Origin: an uncultured Clostridia bacterium
GTDB lineage: Bacteria > Bacillota > Clostridia > Christensenellales > Aristaeellaceae
Direction of reading: 5' to 3'
Assembly: GCA_946542235.1 (NCBI GenBank)
Contig: CAMNKK010000006.1
Coordinates: forward strand, 1-53,285
Length of the DNA stretch: 53,285 nt
Part shown: positions 34,716-42,258 of the stretch, in pieces
Numbering within the stretch: the first letter of the stretch is position 1
Layout of the letters: each line of letters begins with the position of its first letter
Notes under the pieces: model-generated
Database searches by the model: none
The model's input: only the letters and a program-made list of their open reading frames with translations
What the model was told of the DNA's origin: nothing
Translations under genes and position numbers: made by a program

Positions 34716-34786
34716 CCTTCCCGGAAGGCCGGGAAGGAGCCCCGGCGGCGGACGATTCATCCCCGGAGGGAATACCCCTCCGGGGA
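34716..34786 (+). promoter_or_regulatory. Two strong hairpins between binding-protein and permease genes
   Basis: Stem 34716-34724 with 34729-34737 (9 bp), then stem 34760-34770 with 34776-34786 (11 bp), followed only by TTTG. They probably act as a processing or attenuation element that keeps the binding protein more abundant than the membrane parts. The rest of this 165-bp gap holds only the permease ribosome site. Confidence 0.6.
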
Positions 34787-34860
34787 TTTGTAACCGCGGA
34801 CAGGCCGGAGAAGTACGGCCCGGACGGCGAAAATCGGATCAGGACGGAGAGGATGCGCGG

Positions 34861-35508
34861 ATGACACTGGGAACCATGGTGATCAAGATGGGAGAGGGAT
34901 TTGGCAAGACCTGTGCCATCTTTTTTCTGACCCTGCTTTTTTCCCTGCCGCTGGGCATGCTGGTGGCGCTGCTGCGGATGAGCAAAAACAGGTTTCTCTC
35001 CGCGGTAACCCGGGGCATTATCTCGGTGCTCCGGGGAACGCCGCTGATGCTGCAGCTGCTGGCGGTTACCTACGGCCCCTATTATCTTTTCGGGATCAGC
35101 GTATCCCGAAACAAGCTGATCCCGGTGGTGGTGGCCTTTGCCATCAATTATGCGGCGTATTTTGCGGAAATCTACCGCGGAGGGATTGAGAGCATGCCCG
35201 TGGGCCAGTATGAGGCGGCGGAGGTGCTGGGGTACACGAAGGCCCAGACCTTCCTGCGGATTATCCTGCCCCAGGTGATGAAGCGGATTATCCCCTCCGT
35301 GACCAACGAGGTTGTCACCCTGGTCAAGGATACTTCCATGGCCTTTACGGTGTCCTATCAGGAGATGTTCACCATCGGAAAGCAGATTGCCAATTCCCAG
35401 ACGAGCTTTGTGCCATTCCTGGTGGCCGGCCTGTTCTACTATGTGTTCAATCTGCTGGTGGACTTTACCATGGGCAGCTTTGAAAAGCGAATGGGCTATT
35501 ATCGCTGA
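34861..35508 (+). CDS. Amino-acid ABC transporter permease
   Basis: 215 residues of the HisM/GlnP type with about five membrane segments. The N-terminal TM domain has the family opening GFGKTCAIFFLTLLFSLPLG. The ATPase-contact EAA loop reads EAAEVLGYTKAQTFLRIILPQ. VRGTPL-like RGTPLMLQLL lies near residue 58. Start at the ATG at 34861 (GAGAGGA seven bases upstream); the longer open frame back to 34708 is intergenic hairpin sequence. A single permease gene implies a homodimer. Confidence 0.93.
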   Translation: MTLGTMVIKMGEGFGKTCAIFFLTLLFSLPLGMLVALLRMSKNRFLSAVTRGIISVLRGTPLMLQLLAVTYGPYYLFGISVSRNKLIPVVVAFAINYAAYFAEIYRGGIESMPVGQYEAAEVLGYTKAQTFLRIILPQVMKRIIPSVTNEVVTLVKDTSMAFTVSYQEMFTIGKQIANSQTSFVPFLVAGLFYYVFNLLVDFTMGSFEKRMGYYR

Positions 35509-35522
35509 GAGGAGGGGGCTGT

Positions 35523-36287
35523 GTGAAAAAACTGCTGGAAATCAATCACTGCCGGAAAAGTTTCGGTCAGCTGGAGGTGCTGACGGATCTGAGCCTCAGC
35601 GTGGAGGAGAGCCAGGTGCTCAGCATTATCGGGCCCAGCGGAAGCGGGAAATCCACCCTGCTGCGATGCGCCACGCTGCTGGAGACCATGGACGGCGGCG
35701 ACCTGATCTATGACGGGTGCTACGCCGCCCGGGACAACGGGGAGAAATCCGTCTACGCTTCGCCGCAGGAGATGCGGCAGATCCGGAACATGTTCGGACT
35801 GGTATTCCAGAACTTCAACCTTTTTCCTCATTATTCCGTGCTGAAGAACGTGATGGAAGCGCCTGTCCTGGTGCAGAAGCGGGATCGCCGGGAGGTGGAG
35901 GAAACCGCCCGGAACCTCCTGGGCCAGATGGGGCTGGCGGACAGGGCGGACGCCTATCCCTATCAGCTTTCCGGCGGACAGCAGCAGCGGGTTTCGATTG
36001 CCCGGGCGCTGGCCATGAATCCCAAAATCCTTTTCTTTGACGAGCCGACTTCGGCGCTGGATCCGGAGCTGACCGGGGAAATCCTGCGGGTGATCCGCTC
36101 TCTGGCGGAGAAGAAGATGACCATGGTGATCGTGACCCATGAGATGACCTTTGCCAGGGATGTTTCGGACTATGTGGTGTTTATGAACGAGGGCGTGATT
36201 GTTGAGCAGGGGGATCCCCGGGAAGTCATCGACCATCCGACCCAGGAGCGGACGATTCAGTTCCTGCGGAGGCTGAGGGAGTCATGA
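35523..36287 (+). CDS. Amino-acid ABC transporter ATP-binding protein
   Basis: 254 residues, start GTG with AGGAGGG upstream. Walker A is GPSGSGKST, the Q-loop is VFQNFNLFPH, the signature is LSGGQQQR, Walker B is ILFFDEPTSALDP, and the H-loop is VTHEMTFA, all typical of the GlnQ/HisP group. The stop overlaps the ATG of a DapF-fold epimerase by 4 bp, tying that enzyme to the transporter. Confidence 0.95.
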   Translation: MKKLLEINHCRKSFGQLEVLTDLSLSVEESQVLSIIGPSGSGKSTLLRCATLLETMDGGDLIYDGCYAARDNGEKSVYASPQEMRQIRNMFGLVFQNFNLFPHYSVLKNVMEAPVLVQKRDRREVEETARNLLGQMGLADRADAYPYQLSGGQQQRVSIARALAMNPKILFFDEPTSALDPELTGEILRVIRSLAEKKMTMVIVTHEMTFARDVSDYVVFMNEGVIVEQGDPREVIDHPTQERTIQFLRRLRES

Positions 36288-37090
36288 GAGAAATCCGATA
36301 TGTGATCCTGGATCCGACGGGAAATCTGACGGCTCTGGTGCTGGATCCGGTTTCCGGGGAGGAGCGGACACGGATCACGGCAGCCCTGATGGACCGGTGC
36401 GAGCAGGTCGGATACCTGTGCTCCCCGGAAAAACCGGGTGTCAGGGCGCGCCTTCAGATGATGGGCGGAGAATTCTGCGGAAACGCTTCCATGGCCGCGG
36501 CGGTGTATCTGGCGGCCGGGGACGGGCTGCAGGAAGGCAGGGAAACGGAAATCATCCTGGAGGTTTCCGGCGCGGATACGCCGGTGGCCTGCCGGGCCCG
36601 GAGGGAAAAGGCAGGCTGGCGGGGTACGGTGCAGATGCCGGCGCTGCAGAAAATGACGGACTGCAGGATCCGGGGCAGACAGCTGAAGGCCGTTTTCTTT
36701 CCGGGCATGGTGCACCTGATCTGGGATGGAGACCCGCTTTCCGGGGAAGAAGCCGAACTGACGCTGCGGAAGGCCGGAGAGCTTTTTTCCGAGCCGGCGG
36801 CGGGGCTGCTTCAGTGGCGTGAGACAGCCCGGGAGGCCGGGGAAATGACCCCCCTGGTCTGGGTCCGGGAGAGCAAAACCATGGTCTGGGAAACCGCCTG
36901 CGGCAGCGGAACGGCGGCGATTGCCTGCTGGAAATCGCTGAGCCGGGGGCAGACGGCGGGGGTTTCCGTTTCGCAGCCCGGCGGAATCCTGCGGGCGGAG
37001 GCGGAATGGTCATGCGGAAAGGCAGGCAGGATCCTGCTCTCGGGGACAGTCCGGCTCGGGGAGGAGCAGAAGCTGGTGCTGCCCGCTTGA
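36284..37090 (+). CDS. DapF-fold amino-acid epimerase/racemase (CntK-like)
   Basis: 268 residues with the two-Cys active site of cofactor-independent epimerases. Cys65 lies in MMGGEFCGNASMAAA and Cys206 in ETACGSGTAAIA, the paired thiols that remove and return the alpha proton. True DAP epimerases read differently around the first Cys. The GGEFCGNA pattern is closer to the CntK/histidine racemase group. It overlaps the ABC ATPase gene by ATGA, so I infer that it inverts the amino acid that the importer brings in, or the reverse. The substrate is unknown. No CntL/CntM opine-synthesis genes are present, arguing against a metallophore pathway. Confidence 0.82.
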   Translation: MREIRYVILDPTGNLTALVLDPVSGEERTRITAALMDRCEQVGYLCSPEKPGVRARLQMMGGEFCGNASMAAAVYLAAGDGLQEGRETEIILEVSGADTPVACRARREKAGWRGTVQMPALQKMTDCRIRGRQLKAVFFPGMVHLIWDGDPLSGEEAELTLRKAGELFSEPAAGLLQWRETAREAGEMTPLVWVRESKTMVWETACGSGTAAIACWKSLSRGQTAGVSVSQPGGILRAEAEWSCGKAGRILLSGTVRLGEEQKLVLPA

Positions 37091-37115
37091 ATTCCTATTT
37101 ACCTTGTGGTATGAT
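37087..37115 (+). promoter_or_regulatory. Promoter for the Rrf2 regulator
   Basis: TTGAAT (37087-37092), a 17-bp spacer and TATGAT (37110-37115). The -35 overlaps the stop codon of the epimerase gene. Rrf2 proteins often repress themselves; a site near the -10 is possible but not identifiable. Confidence 0.75.
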
Positions 37116-37159
37116 GGGTTTATCATCGGAGGAACCGATGAAGACAGGAGCGGGCTGCG

Positions 37160-37585
37160 ATGGCGATGATTTCAACCCGGGGGCGGTATGCCCTGAGGAT
37201 TTTGCTGGATCTGGCGGAGCACCAGGGGGAGTCGGACTATCTTCCCCTGAAGGAAGTGGCGGAGCGCCAGGAGATTTCTGAAAAATATCTGGAAAGTATT
37301 GTGAAGAGCCTTGTGCAGGCGAAGATTCTGAAGGGCTCCCGGGGAAAGGGCGGCGGATACCGGCTGATGAAATCTCCGAAGGAATGCACCCTCGGCAGTG
37401 TCCTGCGCCTGACAGAAGGGGATCTGGCCCCGGTATCCTGCCTGGAGGAGGGCGTGGTCAACTGCGAAAGGGCTTCGGAATGCCCCACCCTTCCGACCTG
37501 GATGAGGCTGAACAGCCTGATCCAGCAATTTCTGGACAGCGTATCCCTGGCGGATCTGATGGAAGAAGATCAGCCGGCCAAATAA
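37160..37585 (+). CDS. Rrf2 family transcriptional regulator (IscR-like)
   Basis: 141 residues: a winged helix (ISTRGRYALRILLDLAEHQG, EISEKYLESIVKSL) and three cysteines (SCLEEGVVNCERASEC) that in IscR-type members bind a 2Fe-2S cluster. It likely senses Fe-S or redox state. No iscS/iscU follows. The convergent neighbour is a flavodiiron protein, consistent with an oxidative or nitrosative stress theme. The true start may be the Met at 37166, as many relatives begin with MISTKGRY. Confidence 0.92.
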   Translation: MAMISTRGRYALRILLDLAEHQGESDYLPLKEVAERQEISEKYLESIVKSLVQAKILKGSRGKGGGYRLMKSPKECTLGSVLRLTEGDLAPVSCLEEGVVNCERASECPTLPTWMRLNSLIQQFLDSVSLADLMEEDQPAK

Positions 37586-37588
37586 AAG

Positions 37589-37622
37589 AAGAGGAACGTC
37601 TCTGCGGGGACGTTCCTCTTTC
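37589..37622. terminator. Bidirectional terminator between Rrf2 and flavodiiron genes
   Basis: Arms AAGAGGAACGTC (37589-37600) and GACGTTCCTCTT (37609-37620) with an 8-base loop. T-rich on both strands, serving both convergent genes. Confidence 0.85.
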
Positions 37623-37632
37623 GTATGACGGA

Positions 37633-38796
37633 TCAGGCCATCAGGGCATCCGCCAGGGCTTCCAGCTGCGCCCGGCTCTCTTCGTTCAGGGCGGAGTTGA
37701 TCCGAACCACCGGCTCAAGGAAGGTCAGGTTTTTGCTGCCTTCCAGCAGGGCTTTCATCCCTTTGGCGGCGGTGGGAGCCCAGGATCCGTTTTCGATCAG
37801 GCCGACGGTTTTGTTTTGCCAGTTCCGCTCGGTCAGATGCTCCAGAAAGGTCTTCATGAAGGGGAAGATATCCGCGTTATAGGTGGTCGTGGCGAAGACG
37901 GCCTTGCCGTAGCGGAAGGTATCCTCCACAGCCTCCGGCATATCGCAGCGGGCCAGGTCGTTGACCGCGACCTTGGGGCATCCCTTTTCCTTCAGCAGGG
38001 CGGCCAGCGCTTCCGCGGCCTGCGCGGTATGGCCGTAGACGGAGGTATAGTTGATGACGATGCCTTCGCTTTCCGTGCCGTAGGAGCTCCAGGTATTGTA
38101 GGTCTCCAGATACCGGGAAAGGTTCTCCGTCAGCACGGGGCCGTGAAGCGGGCAGATGGCGGCCAGCGGCAGCCCGGCCAGCTTCTTCAGCACGGCCTGC
38201 ACCTGGGCACCGTATTTTCCGACGATGCCGAAATAGTACCGGCGGGCTTCGCACGCCCAGCCTTCCGGATCCTCATAATCCAGGGCGCCGAACTTACCGA
38301 AGGCATCCGCGGAGAAGAGAACCTGATCCGTGCTGTCATAGGTAAAGATCACCTCGGGCCAGTGCACCATGGGAGCGGCGACAAAGGTCAGGCTGTGCTT
38401 TCCCAGCGCCAGGGTGCTCCTGTCGCCGACGACCAGGCGGCTCCGGTCACTCAGGTCAGAGCCGTAGAAGTTTTTCATCATCTGGAAGGATTTGGCGGAG
38501 GAAACCACCGTGGCTTCCGGATAGGCCTCCAGGAAGCGCATGATATTGGCGGAATGATCCGGCTCCATATGCTGAACAATCAGGTAATCCGGCTTCCGGC
38601 CGGCCAGAACGGCGTCCAGCCTGGAGAGCCATTCCTCTCCGAAGTGCGCGTCCACGGTATCCATGACCGCAATTTTCTCGTCCAGAAGGACATAGGAATT
38701 GTAAGCCATGCCGTTCGGCACGATGTACTGTCCTTCGAACAGATCCAGATCATGATCATTGACACCGATGTAGCGGATATCCCGGGTGATTTCCAT
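37633..38796 (-). CDS. Flavodiiron protein (FprA-type A flavoprotein)
   Basis: 387 residues from the ATG at 38796 with GGAGGT upstream. Residues 1-240 are a metallo-beta-lactamase-like diiron domain with ligands HMEPDH (His76, Glu78, Asp80, His81), His145, Asp164 and a His in CPLHGP. Residues from about 245 are a flavodoxin domain (GIVINYTSVYGHTAQAAEAL). These enzymes reduce O2 or NO to protect anaerobes, receiving electrons from rubredoxin; no rubredoxin domain or gene is seen here. The Rrf2 regulator encoded opposite may share its physiology. Confidence 0.94.
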   Translation of the reverse strand: MEITRDIRYIGVNDHDLDLFEGQYIVPNGMAYNSYVLLDEKIAVMDTVDAHFGEEWLSRLDAVLAGRKPDYLIVQHMEPDHSANIMRFLEAYPEATVVSSAKSFQMMKNFYGSDLSDRSRLVVGDRSTLALGKHSLTFVAAPMVHWPEVIFTYDSTDQVLFSADAFGKFGALDYEDPEGWACEARRYYFGIVGKYGAQVQAVLKKLAGLPLAAICPLHGPVLTENLSRYLETYNTWSSYGTESEGIVINYTSVYGHTAQAAEALAALLKEKGCPKVAVNDLARCDMPEAVEDTFRYGKAVFATTTYNADIFPFMKTFLEHLTERNWQNKTVGLIENGSWAPTAAKGMKALLEGSKNLTFLEPVVRINSALNEESRAQLEALADALMA

Positions 38797-38845
38797 GGTA
38801 AATACCTCCTTCAAAAAACGCATGAGTTACGCCCGAGGGGGCGGT

Positions 38846-39865
38846 TCAAAACCCGATTTTCTTCTGGGCTGCCCTGCAGATCCGATACACCAGACGCCGG
38901 AAGCGGGGGCCGGGCAGCGTGATGACCGCGGCGCTGGGATGATGCCGCAGGCGCCGGTACAGCTCCGGATCGAAAGACCTGATTTTCTCCCACATGACTC
39001 TGTTCATCTCCCGGGATTCGGGGGAGTTCGCGTGCTCATGCAGCACGGTGACGTTCAGAATCTGCCCGCTGAGAAAGGAAATCATATAGCTGCGCAGATG
39101 CGGAGCCAGGGGCTGCATCTGCGCCCAGGTCCAGGTGCAGATCATCTGCGTCACCATATTGGTATTCTGGTCCATCCGGCGGAGCAGGTTTTTCTCGCTG
39201 ACGGACTGATTCTCCTGGGCGACCGTGTATCCATACAGCGGGCGGGGAAGGTACAGCACGGTTTTCACCCAGGGGAGGGGCTGATAGATGTAGAGGTTGT
39301 CCTCATAAAAAGTGTGCTTCGGCAGCGTGTACGCATGCTCCCGCAGCAGAGCGACACGGTAGCACATGGAATGAATCATGAACTGCTTCCAGATGGGAAA
39401 GCGGCGGCAGGTTTCCCAGGTGTCGCGCCGGTCTGCGTGGAACACATGGTTATAGCGCACCTGAAAAACGTTTTCCCGGTCGGGATGGTCGTAGACATAA
39501 TCGTTGATCACCAGATCCGCCCAGGTATCCGGGGTCGCATGGTCCCGGAGAAGATCCAGCATGGCCCGGAGGCTGTCAGGATCGATGCGGTCGTCCGCGT
39601 CCACGCTTTTCAGATAGAGCCCCTGCGCGCAGCGGATGCCCTGATTCAGGCCTTCCCCGTGGCCGCCGTTTTCCTGATGAATCACCCGGACGATGTCCGG
39701 ATACTCGGCGGCCAGAGCGTCCGCCAGGGCAGGCGTCCCGTCGACGGAACCGTCGTCCACAATCAGGACATCCAGCTCCGGCCCGGCGGAAACCATTCGC
39801 TCCACACAGCGGCGAAGAAAGCTTTCAACATTATAACTTGGGACCACAAGGGTCAGGAGTTTCAT
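38846..39865 (-). CDS. Family 2 glycosyltransferase
   Basis: 339 residues. GT-A fold: the N-terminal LLTLVVPSYNVESFLRRC, VLIVDDGSVDGT for nucleotide binding, NGGHGEGLNQGI, and SVDADDRID as the metal-binding DxD region. There is no membrane segment. Probable role is in surface polysaccharide or teichoic acid-like glycan synthesis; the adjacent UDP-galactopyranose mutase supports a galactofuranose-containing glycan. The ATG at 39865 is spaced better from GTGGA than the ATG at 39871, which has no room for a ribosome site; both are possible. It ends 49 bp from the flavodiiron gene on the same strand. Confidence 0.9.
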   Translation of the reverse strand: MKLLTLVVPSYNVESFLRRCVERMVSAGPELDVLIVDDGSVDGTPALADALAAEYPDIVRVIHQENGGHGEGLNQGIRCAQGLYLKSVDADDRIDPDSLRAMLDLLRDHATPDTWADLVINDYVYDHPDRENVFQVRYNHVFHADRRDTWETCRRFPIWKQFMIHSMCYRVALLREHAYTLPKHTFYEDNLYIYQPLPWVKTVLYLPRPLYGYTVAQENQSVSEKNLLRRMDQNTNMVTQMICTWTWAQMQPLAPHLRSYMISFLSGQILNVTVLHEHANSPESREMNRVMWEKIRSFDPELYRRLRHHPSAAVITLPGPRFRRLVYRICRAAQKKIGF

Positions 39866-39939
39866 GAACATCCACGCTGCCTTTACCAGGTGATTTTCCG
39901 GACGCGGCCCCGGGACGGGGACAGCCGGAAATCAGGGTG

Positions 39940-39961
39940 TCCGGGAAATCGCTTTCCCGGA
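39940..39961 (-). promoter_or_regulatory. Perfect hairpin in the GT2 5' leader
   Basis: A 9-bp stem with a 4-base loop (arms 39940-39948 and 39953-39961) close to the expected transcript start near 39968. It may stabilise the mRNA or act as a regulatory structure in a leader of about 100 nt. Confidence 0.5.
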
Positions 39962-39974
39962 ACACATCTGTTCT

Positions 39975-40003
39975 ATTCTATCACACATCCTGAGCAAACA
40001 CAA
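39975..40003 (-). promoter_or_regulatory. Promoter for the GT2 gene
   Basis: Minus strand: TTGTGT (39998-40003), a 17-bp spacer and extended TGA-TAGAAT (-10 at 39975-39980). The element matches the one at 41392-41420 almost exactly. The 365-bp divergent gap (39872-40236) also holds the glf promoter and the GT2 leader; no further gene is visible there. Confidence 0.7.
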
Positions 40004-40089
40004 ATGGGCGGGGATGAAAAGCGGGGCCTGTGAAGCCGGAACGGGAAGCCGGTTTTTTTTACGGCCTTCTGGTTCTGCAGGGGCGGATG

Positions 40090-40098
40090 TGATATAAT
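40090..40098 (+). promoter_or_regulatory. Extended -10 promoter for glf
   Basis: TGA-TATAAT with -10 at 40093-40098 and only a weak -35. Leader of about 130 nt before the glf start. Confidence 0.6.
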
Positions 40099-40236
40099 TC
40101 TTCTACCTGTAAATCAGACAGGAACCGTCAGGACAGGAAAAACGGAGACACGGCTTGAATACGGGCGCGGATGCCTTTTTCCCGGTACTGCGGCCGGAGA
40201 GGTTTCATGATTTGCATGCGGAACAGGAGGGTCCCC

Positions 40237-41349
40237 ATGGCAGGAAAATATGATTATCTGGTGGTCGGCGCGGGGCTGTTCGGGGCGGTCTTTGCCCGGG
40301 AGGCCGCGGACGCCGGGAAAAAGGTTCTGATCATTGACCGTCGGCCTCATCCGGCCGGAAATATCTACACGGAGGAGCGGGACGGGATCCCGATTCACCG
40401 CTACGGCGCCCATATCTTCCACACCAGCGACCCGGAGGTCTGGCGGTATGCCTGCCGGTTTGCCGATTTCAACCGCTTTACCAACGCGCCGCTGGCCAGA
40501 TACCGGGGCAGGCTGTATCACCTGCCCTTCAACATGAACACCTTCTATGCCCTCTGGGGCACGGCGACCCCGGCGGAAGCGCTTGCGCGGCTGGAGATCC
40601 AGCGGAGGGAGATCACGGGGACCCCGCGGAATCTGGAGGAGCAGGCCATTGCCCTGGTGGGGCGGGATGTCTATGAGACCCTGATCCGGGGCTACACGGA
40701 GAAACAGTGGGGGCGCCCCTGCCGGGATCTGCCCGCCTCCATTATCCGGCGGCTGCCGGTCCGGCTGACCTGGGACAACAATTATTTTAACGATCTCTGG
40801 CAGGGGATCCCCCGGGAGGGATATACCCGCATGGTGGAGCGGATGATGTCGGGGATCGAGCTCCGGCTGGACACCGCCTATGCTCCTGAGATGAGATCCC
40901 TCGCGGAGAAAGTGGTTTACACCGGTTCCGTGGACAGCTTTTTCGGCTGCTGCCTGGGCAGCCTGGAATACCGCTCCCTCCGCTTTGAAGAGGAGAGATA
41001 CGAGCTGCCGGATTTCCAGGGAAACGCGGTGATCAATGATACCAACGCGGAGGTGCCCTACACGCGGACCATTGAGCATAAGCATTTTGTCTTTGACCGT
41101 CCTGAAGTCATGAAGACGGAATGGACCTGGATCACCCGGGAATATCCCCTGGCCTGGACGGAGGGCGCGGAGCCCTTCTATCCCGTGGCCGATGAAAGGA
41201 ACACCGGCCTCTGCGCCCGTTACCGGGAGCTGGCGGCCGAGGATCCGGGCCTTCTTTTCGGCGGCCGCCTGGGCCTGTACAGATACCTGGATATGGACGA
41301 CACAATCCGCGCCGCCCTGGACCTGGCCCGGTCCGAACTGCAGCAGTGA
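40237..41349 (+). CDS. glf: UDP-galactopyranose mutase
   Basis: 370 residues, an FAD enzyme converting UDP-galactopyranose to UDP-galactofuranose for cell-surface glycans. It has the N-terminal FAD motif VVGAGLFGAVFA, RYGAHIFHTSD, a Trp-rich active site (YTEKQWGRPCRDLP), VYTGSVDSFF and FGGRLGLYRYLDMDDTI for FAD. The ATG at 40237 is set by AGGAGG at 40225-40230. It is divergent from the GT2 gene, and the pair probably belongs to one glycan pathway. Confidence 0.95.
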   Translation: MAGKYDYLVVGAGLFGAVFAREAADAGKKVLIIDRRPHPAGNIYTEERDGIPIHRYGAHIFHTSDPEVWRYACRFADFNRFTNAPLARYRGRLYHLPFNMNTFYALWGTATPAEALARLEIQRREITGTPRNLEEQAIALVGRDVYETLIRGYTEKQWGRPCRDLPASIIRRLPVRLTWDNNYFNDLWQGIPREGYTRMVERMMSGIELRLDTAYAPEMRSLAEKVVYTGSVDSFFGCCLGSLEYRSLRFEEERYELPDFQGNAVINDTNAEVPYTRTIEHKHFVFDRPEVMKTEWTWITREYPLAWTEGAEPFYPVADERNTGLCARYRELAAEDPGLLFGGRLGLYRYLDMDDTIRAALDLARSELQQ

Positions 41350-41391
41350 CAGACCTGCCCCCGCTGAAACGCGGGTCCGGCAGATTCCCGC

Positions 41392-41420
41392 TTGTGCGGA
41401 GACGGGGATGATGATAGAAT
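41392..41420 (+). promoter_or_regulatory. Promoter for the H1-tailed HTH gene
   Basis: TTGTGC (41392-41397), a 17-bp spacer and extended TGA-TAGAAT (41415-41420). Confidence 0.7.
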
Positions 41421-41475
41421 AGCTTCAGGCAGGAAAGCATTTTCCTTCAGAAACAGAATAAGGGGGTTTGGAGCC

Positions 41476-42180
41476 ATGGCGGCAAAAAAAGTCGGTGTTC
41501 TGGTCAAGGAAGCCAGAACCGCGGCGGGACTGACCCAGGAAAAGCTGGCCAAAGCGGCGGGAGAAAACCTGACCGCAGCGGATATCAGCAAATGTGAACG
41601 GGGCGAGGCGGATCTTACGGCGGCCCAGCTGAAAAGGATCGCTGTGGCCTGCGGCGTGACCCAGACCTCTCTGGTGAACGCGCCGAAAAATCTGAGCGCT
41701 GCGGCTGCCAAAAAAGCGGCGGCGAAGGATACGAAGACGGGAGGCGGAAAAACGGCCTCCGCGAAGGCTCCGGCGGCCAGGAAGGAAACCGCAAAGACCA
41801 CGGCCAAGGCGGGCGCAAAGACATCCACGGCCAAGGCGGGCAGCGCAAAGACATCCACGGCCAAGGCGGGCAGCGCAAAGACCTCCTCCGCCAAGGCAGC
41901 CGCGAAGAAGACCGGCGCTGCCGCAGTGCCGGCCAACGCGAATGTCTCCATGAAGGTGACCGCGGCGGAGCAGAAGCTGATTCAGGCATACCGCGGATCC
42001 ACCGCGGACCGGAAAAAGGCGGCGCTGAAGCTGCTGAACGGAGACTACGGCGATGCGATTGACAAGGTTCTTTCCGTGACGAACGGAAGCACCTCCGCTT
42101 CCTCCTCCTCTTCTTCCGGACCGGACCTGATCGGCGATGTGCTCGGCAGCGTGCTGGGCGGGCTGCTGGGAGGCAAATAG
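41476..42180 (+). CDS. XRE-type HTH protein with Lys/Ala-rich histone H1-like tail
   Basis: 234 residues. Residues 5-62 form an Xre HTH of the MBF1-like type (VLVKEARTAAGLTQEKLAKAA, ISKCERGEADL). Residues 70-150 are almost only Lys, Ala, Thr, Ser and Gly, with the decapeptide AKTSTAKAGS repeated, as in histone H1-like bacterial tails. Residues 158-192 form a compact helical domain (VTAAEQKLIQAYRGSTADRKKAALKLL). A Ser run and a Gly-rich hydrophobic end (DVLGSVLGGLLGGK) follow. It is probably a nucleoid-associated or condensing DNA-binding protein. Start at 41476 with GGAG close by. The C-terminal end could mediate self-association. Confidence 0.85.
   Translation: MAAKKVGVLVKEARTAAGLTQEKLAKAAGENLTAADISKCERGEADLTAAQLKRIAVACGVTQTSLVNAPKNLSAAAAKKAAAKDTKTGGGKTASAKAPAARKETAKTTAKAGAKTSTAKAGSAKTSTAKAGSAKTSSAKAAAKKTGAAAVPANANVSMKVTAAEQKLIQAYRGSTADRKKAALKLLNGDYGDAIDKVLSVTNGSTSASSSSSSGPDLIGDVLGSVLGGLLGGK
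41797..41900 (+). repeat. 30-bp tandem repeats in the H1-like tail
   Basis: Two identical 30-bp units, 41821-41850 and 41851-41880, flanked by degenerate copies. The exact identity indicates recent expansion, so tail length is likely to vary between strains. Confidence 0.9.
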
Positions 42181-42258
42181 GGAACACCGGTTTTTCACGG
42201 CCCCGGACAGGGCCGCATGACAGCGCATCCAAGGGACAAATGAAAGGAGAAATGCCCC

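Noticed and set aside
36284..37090. Staphylopine-type metallophore operon
   Set aside because: Only a CntK-like fold is present; no nicotianamine synthase-like or opine dehydrogenase gene, and the transporter is of the polar amino-acid type.
41797..41900. Assembly error in the 30-bp repeats of the H1-tailed protein
   Set aside because: Frame is kept and the flanking degenerate copies fit true repeat expansion, although long reads would be needed to be sure of copy number.
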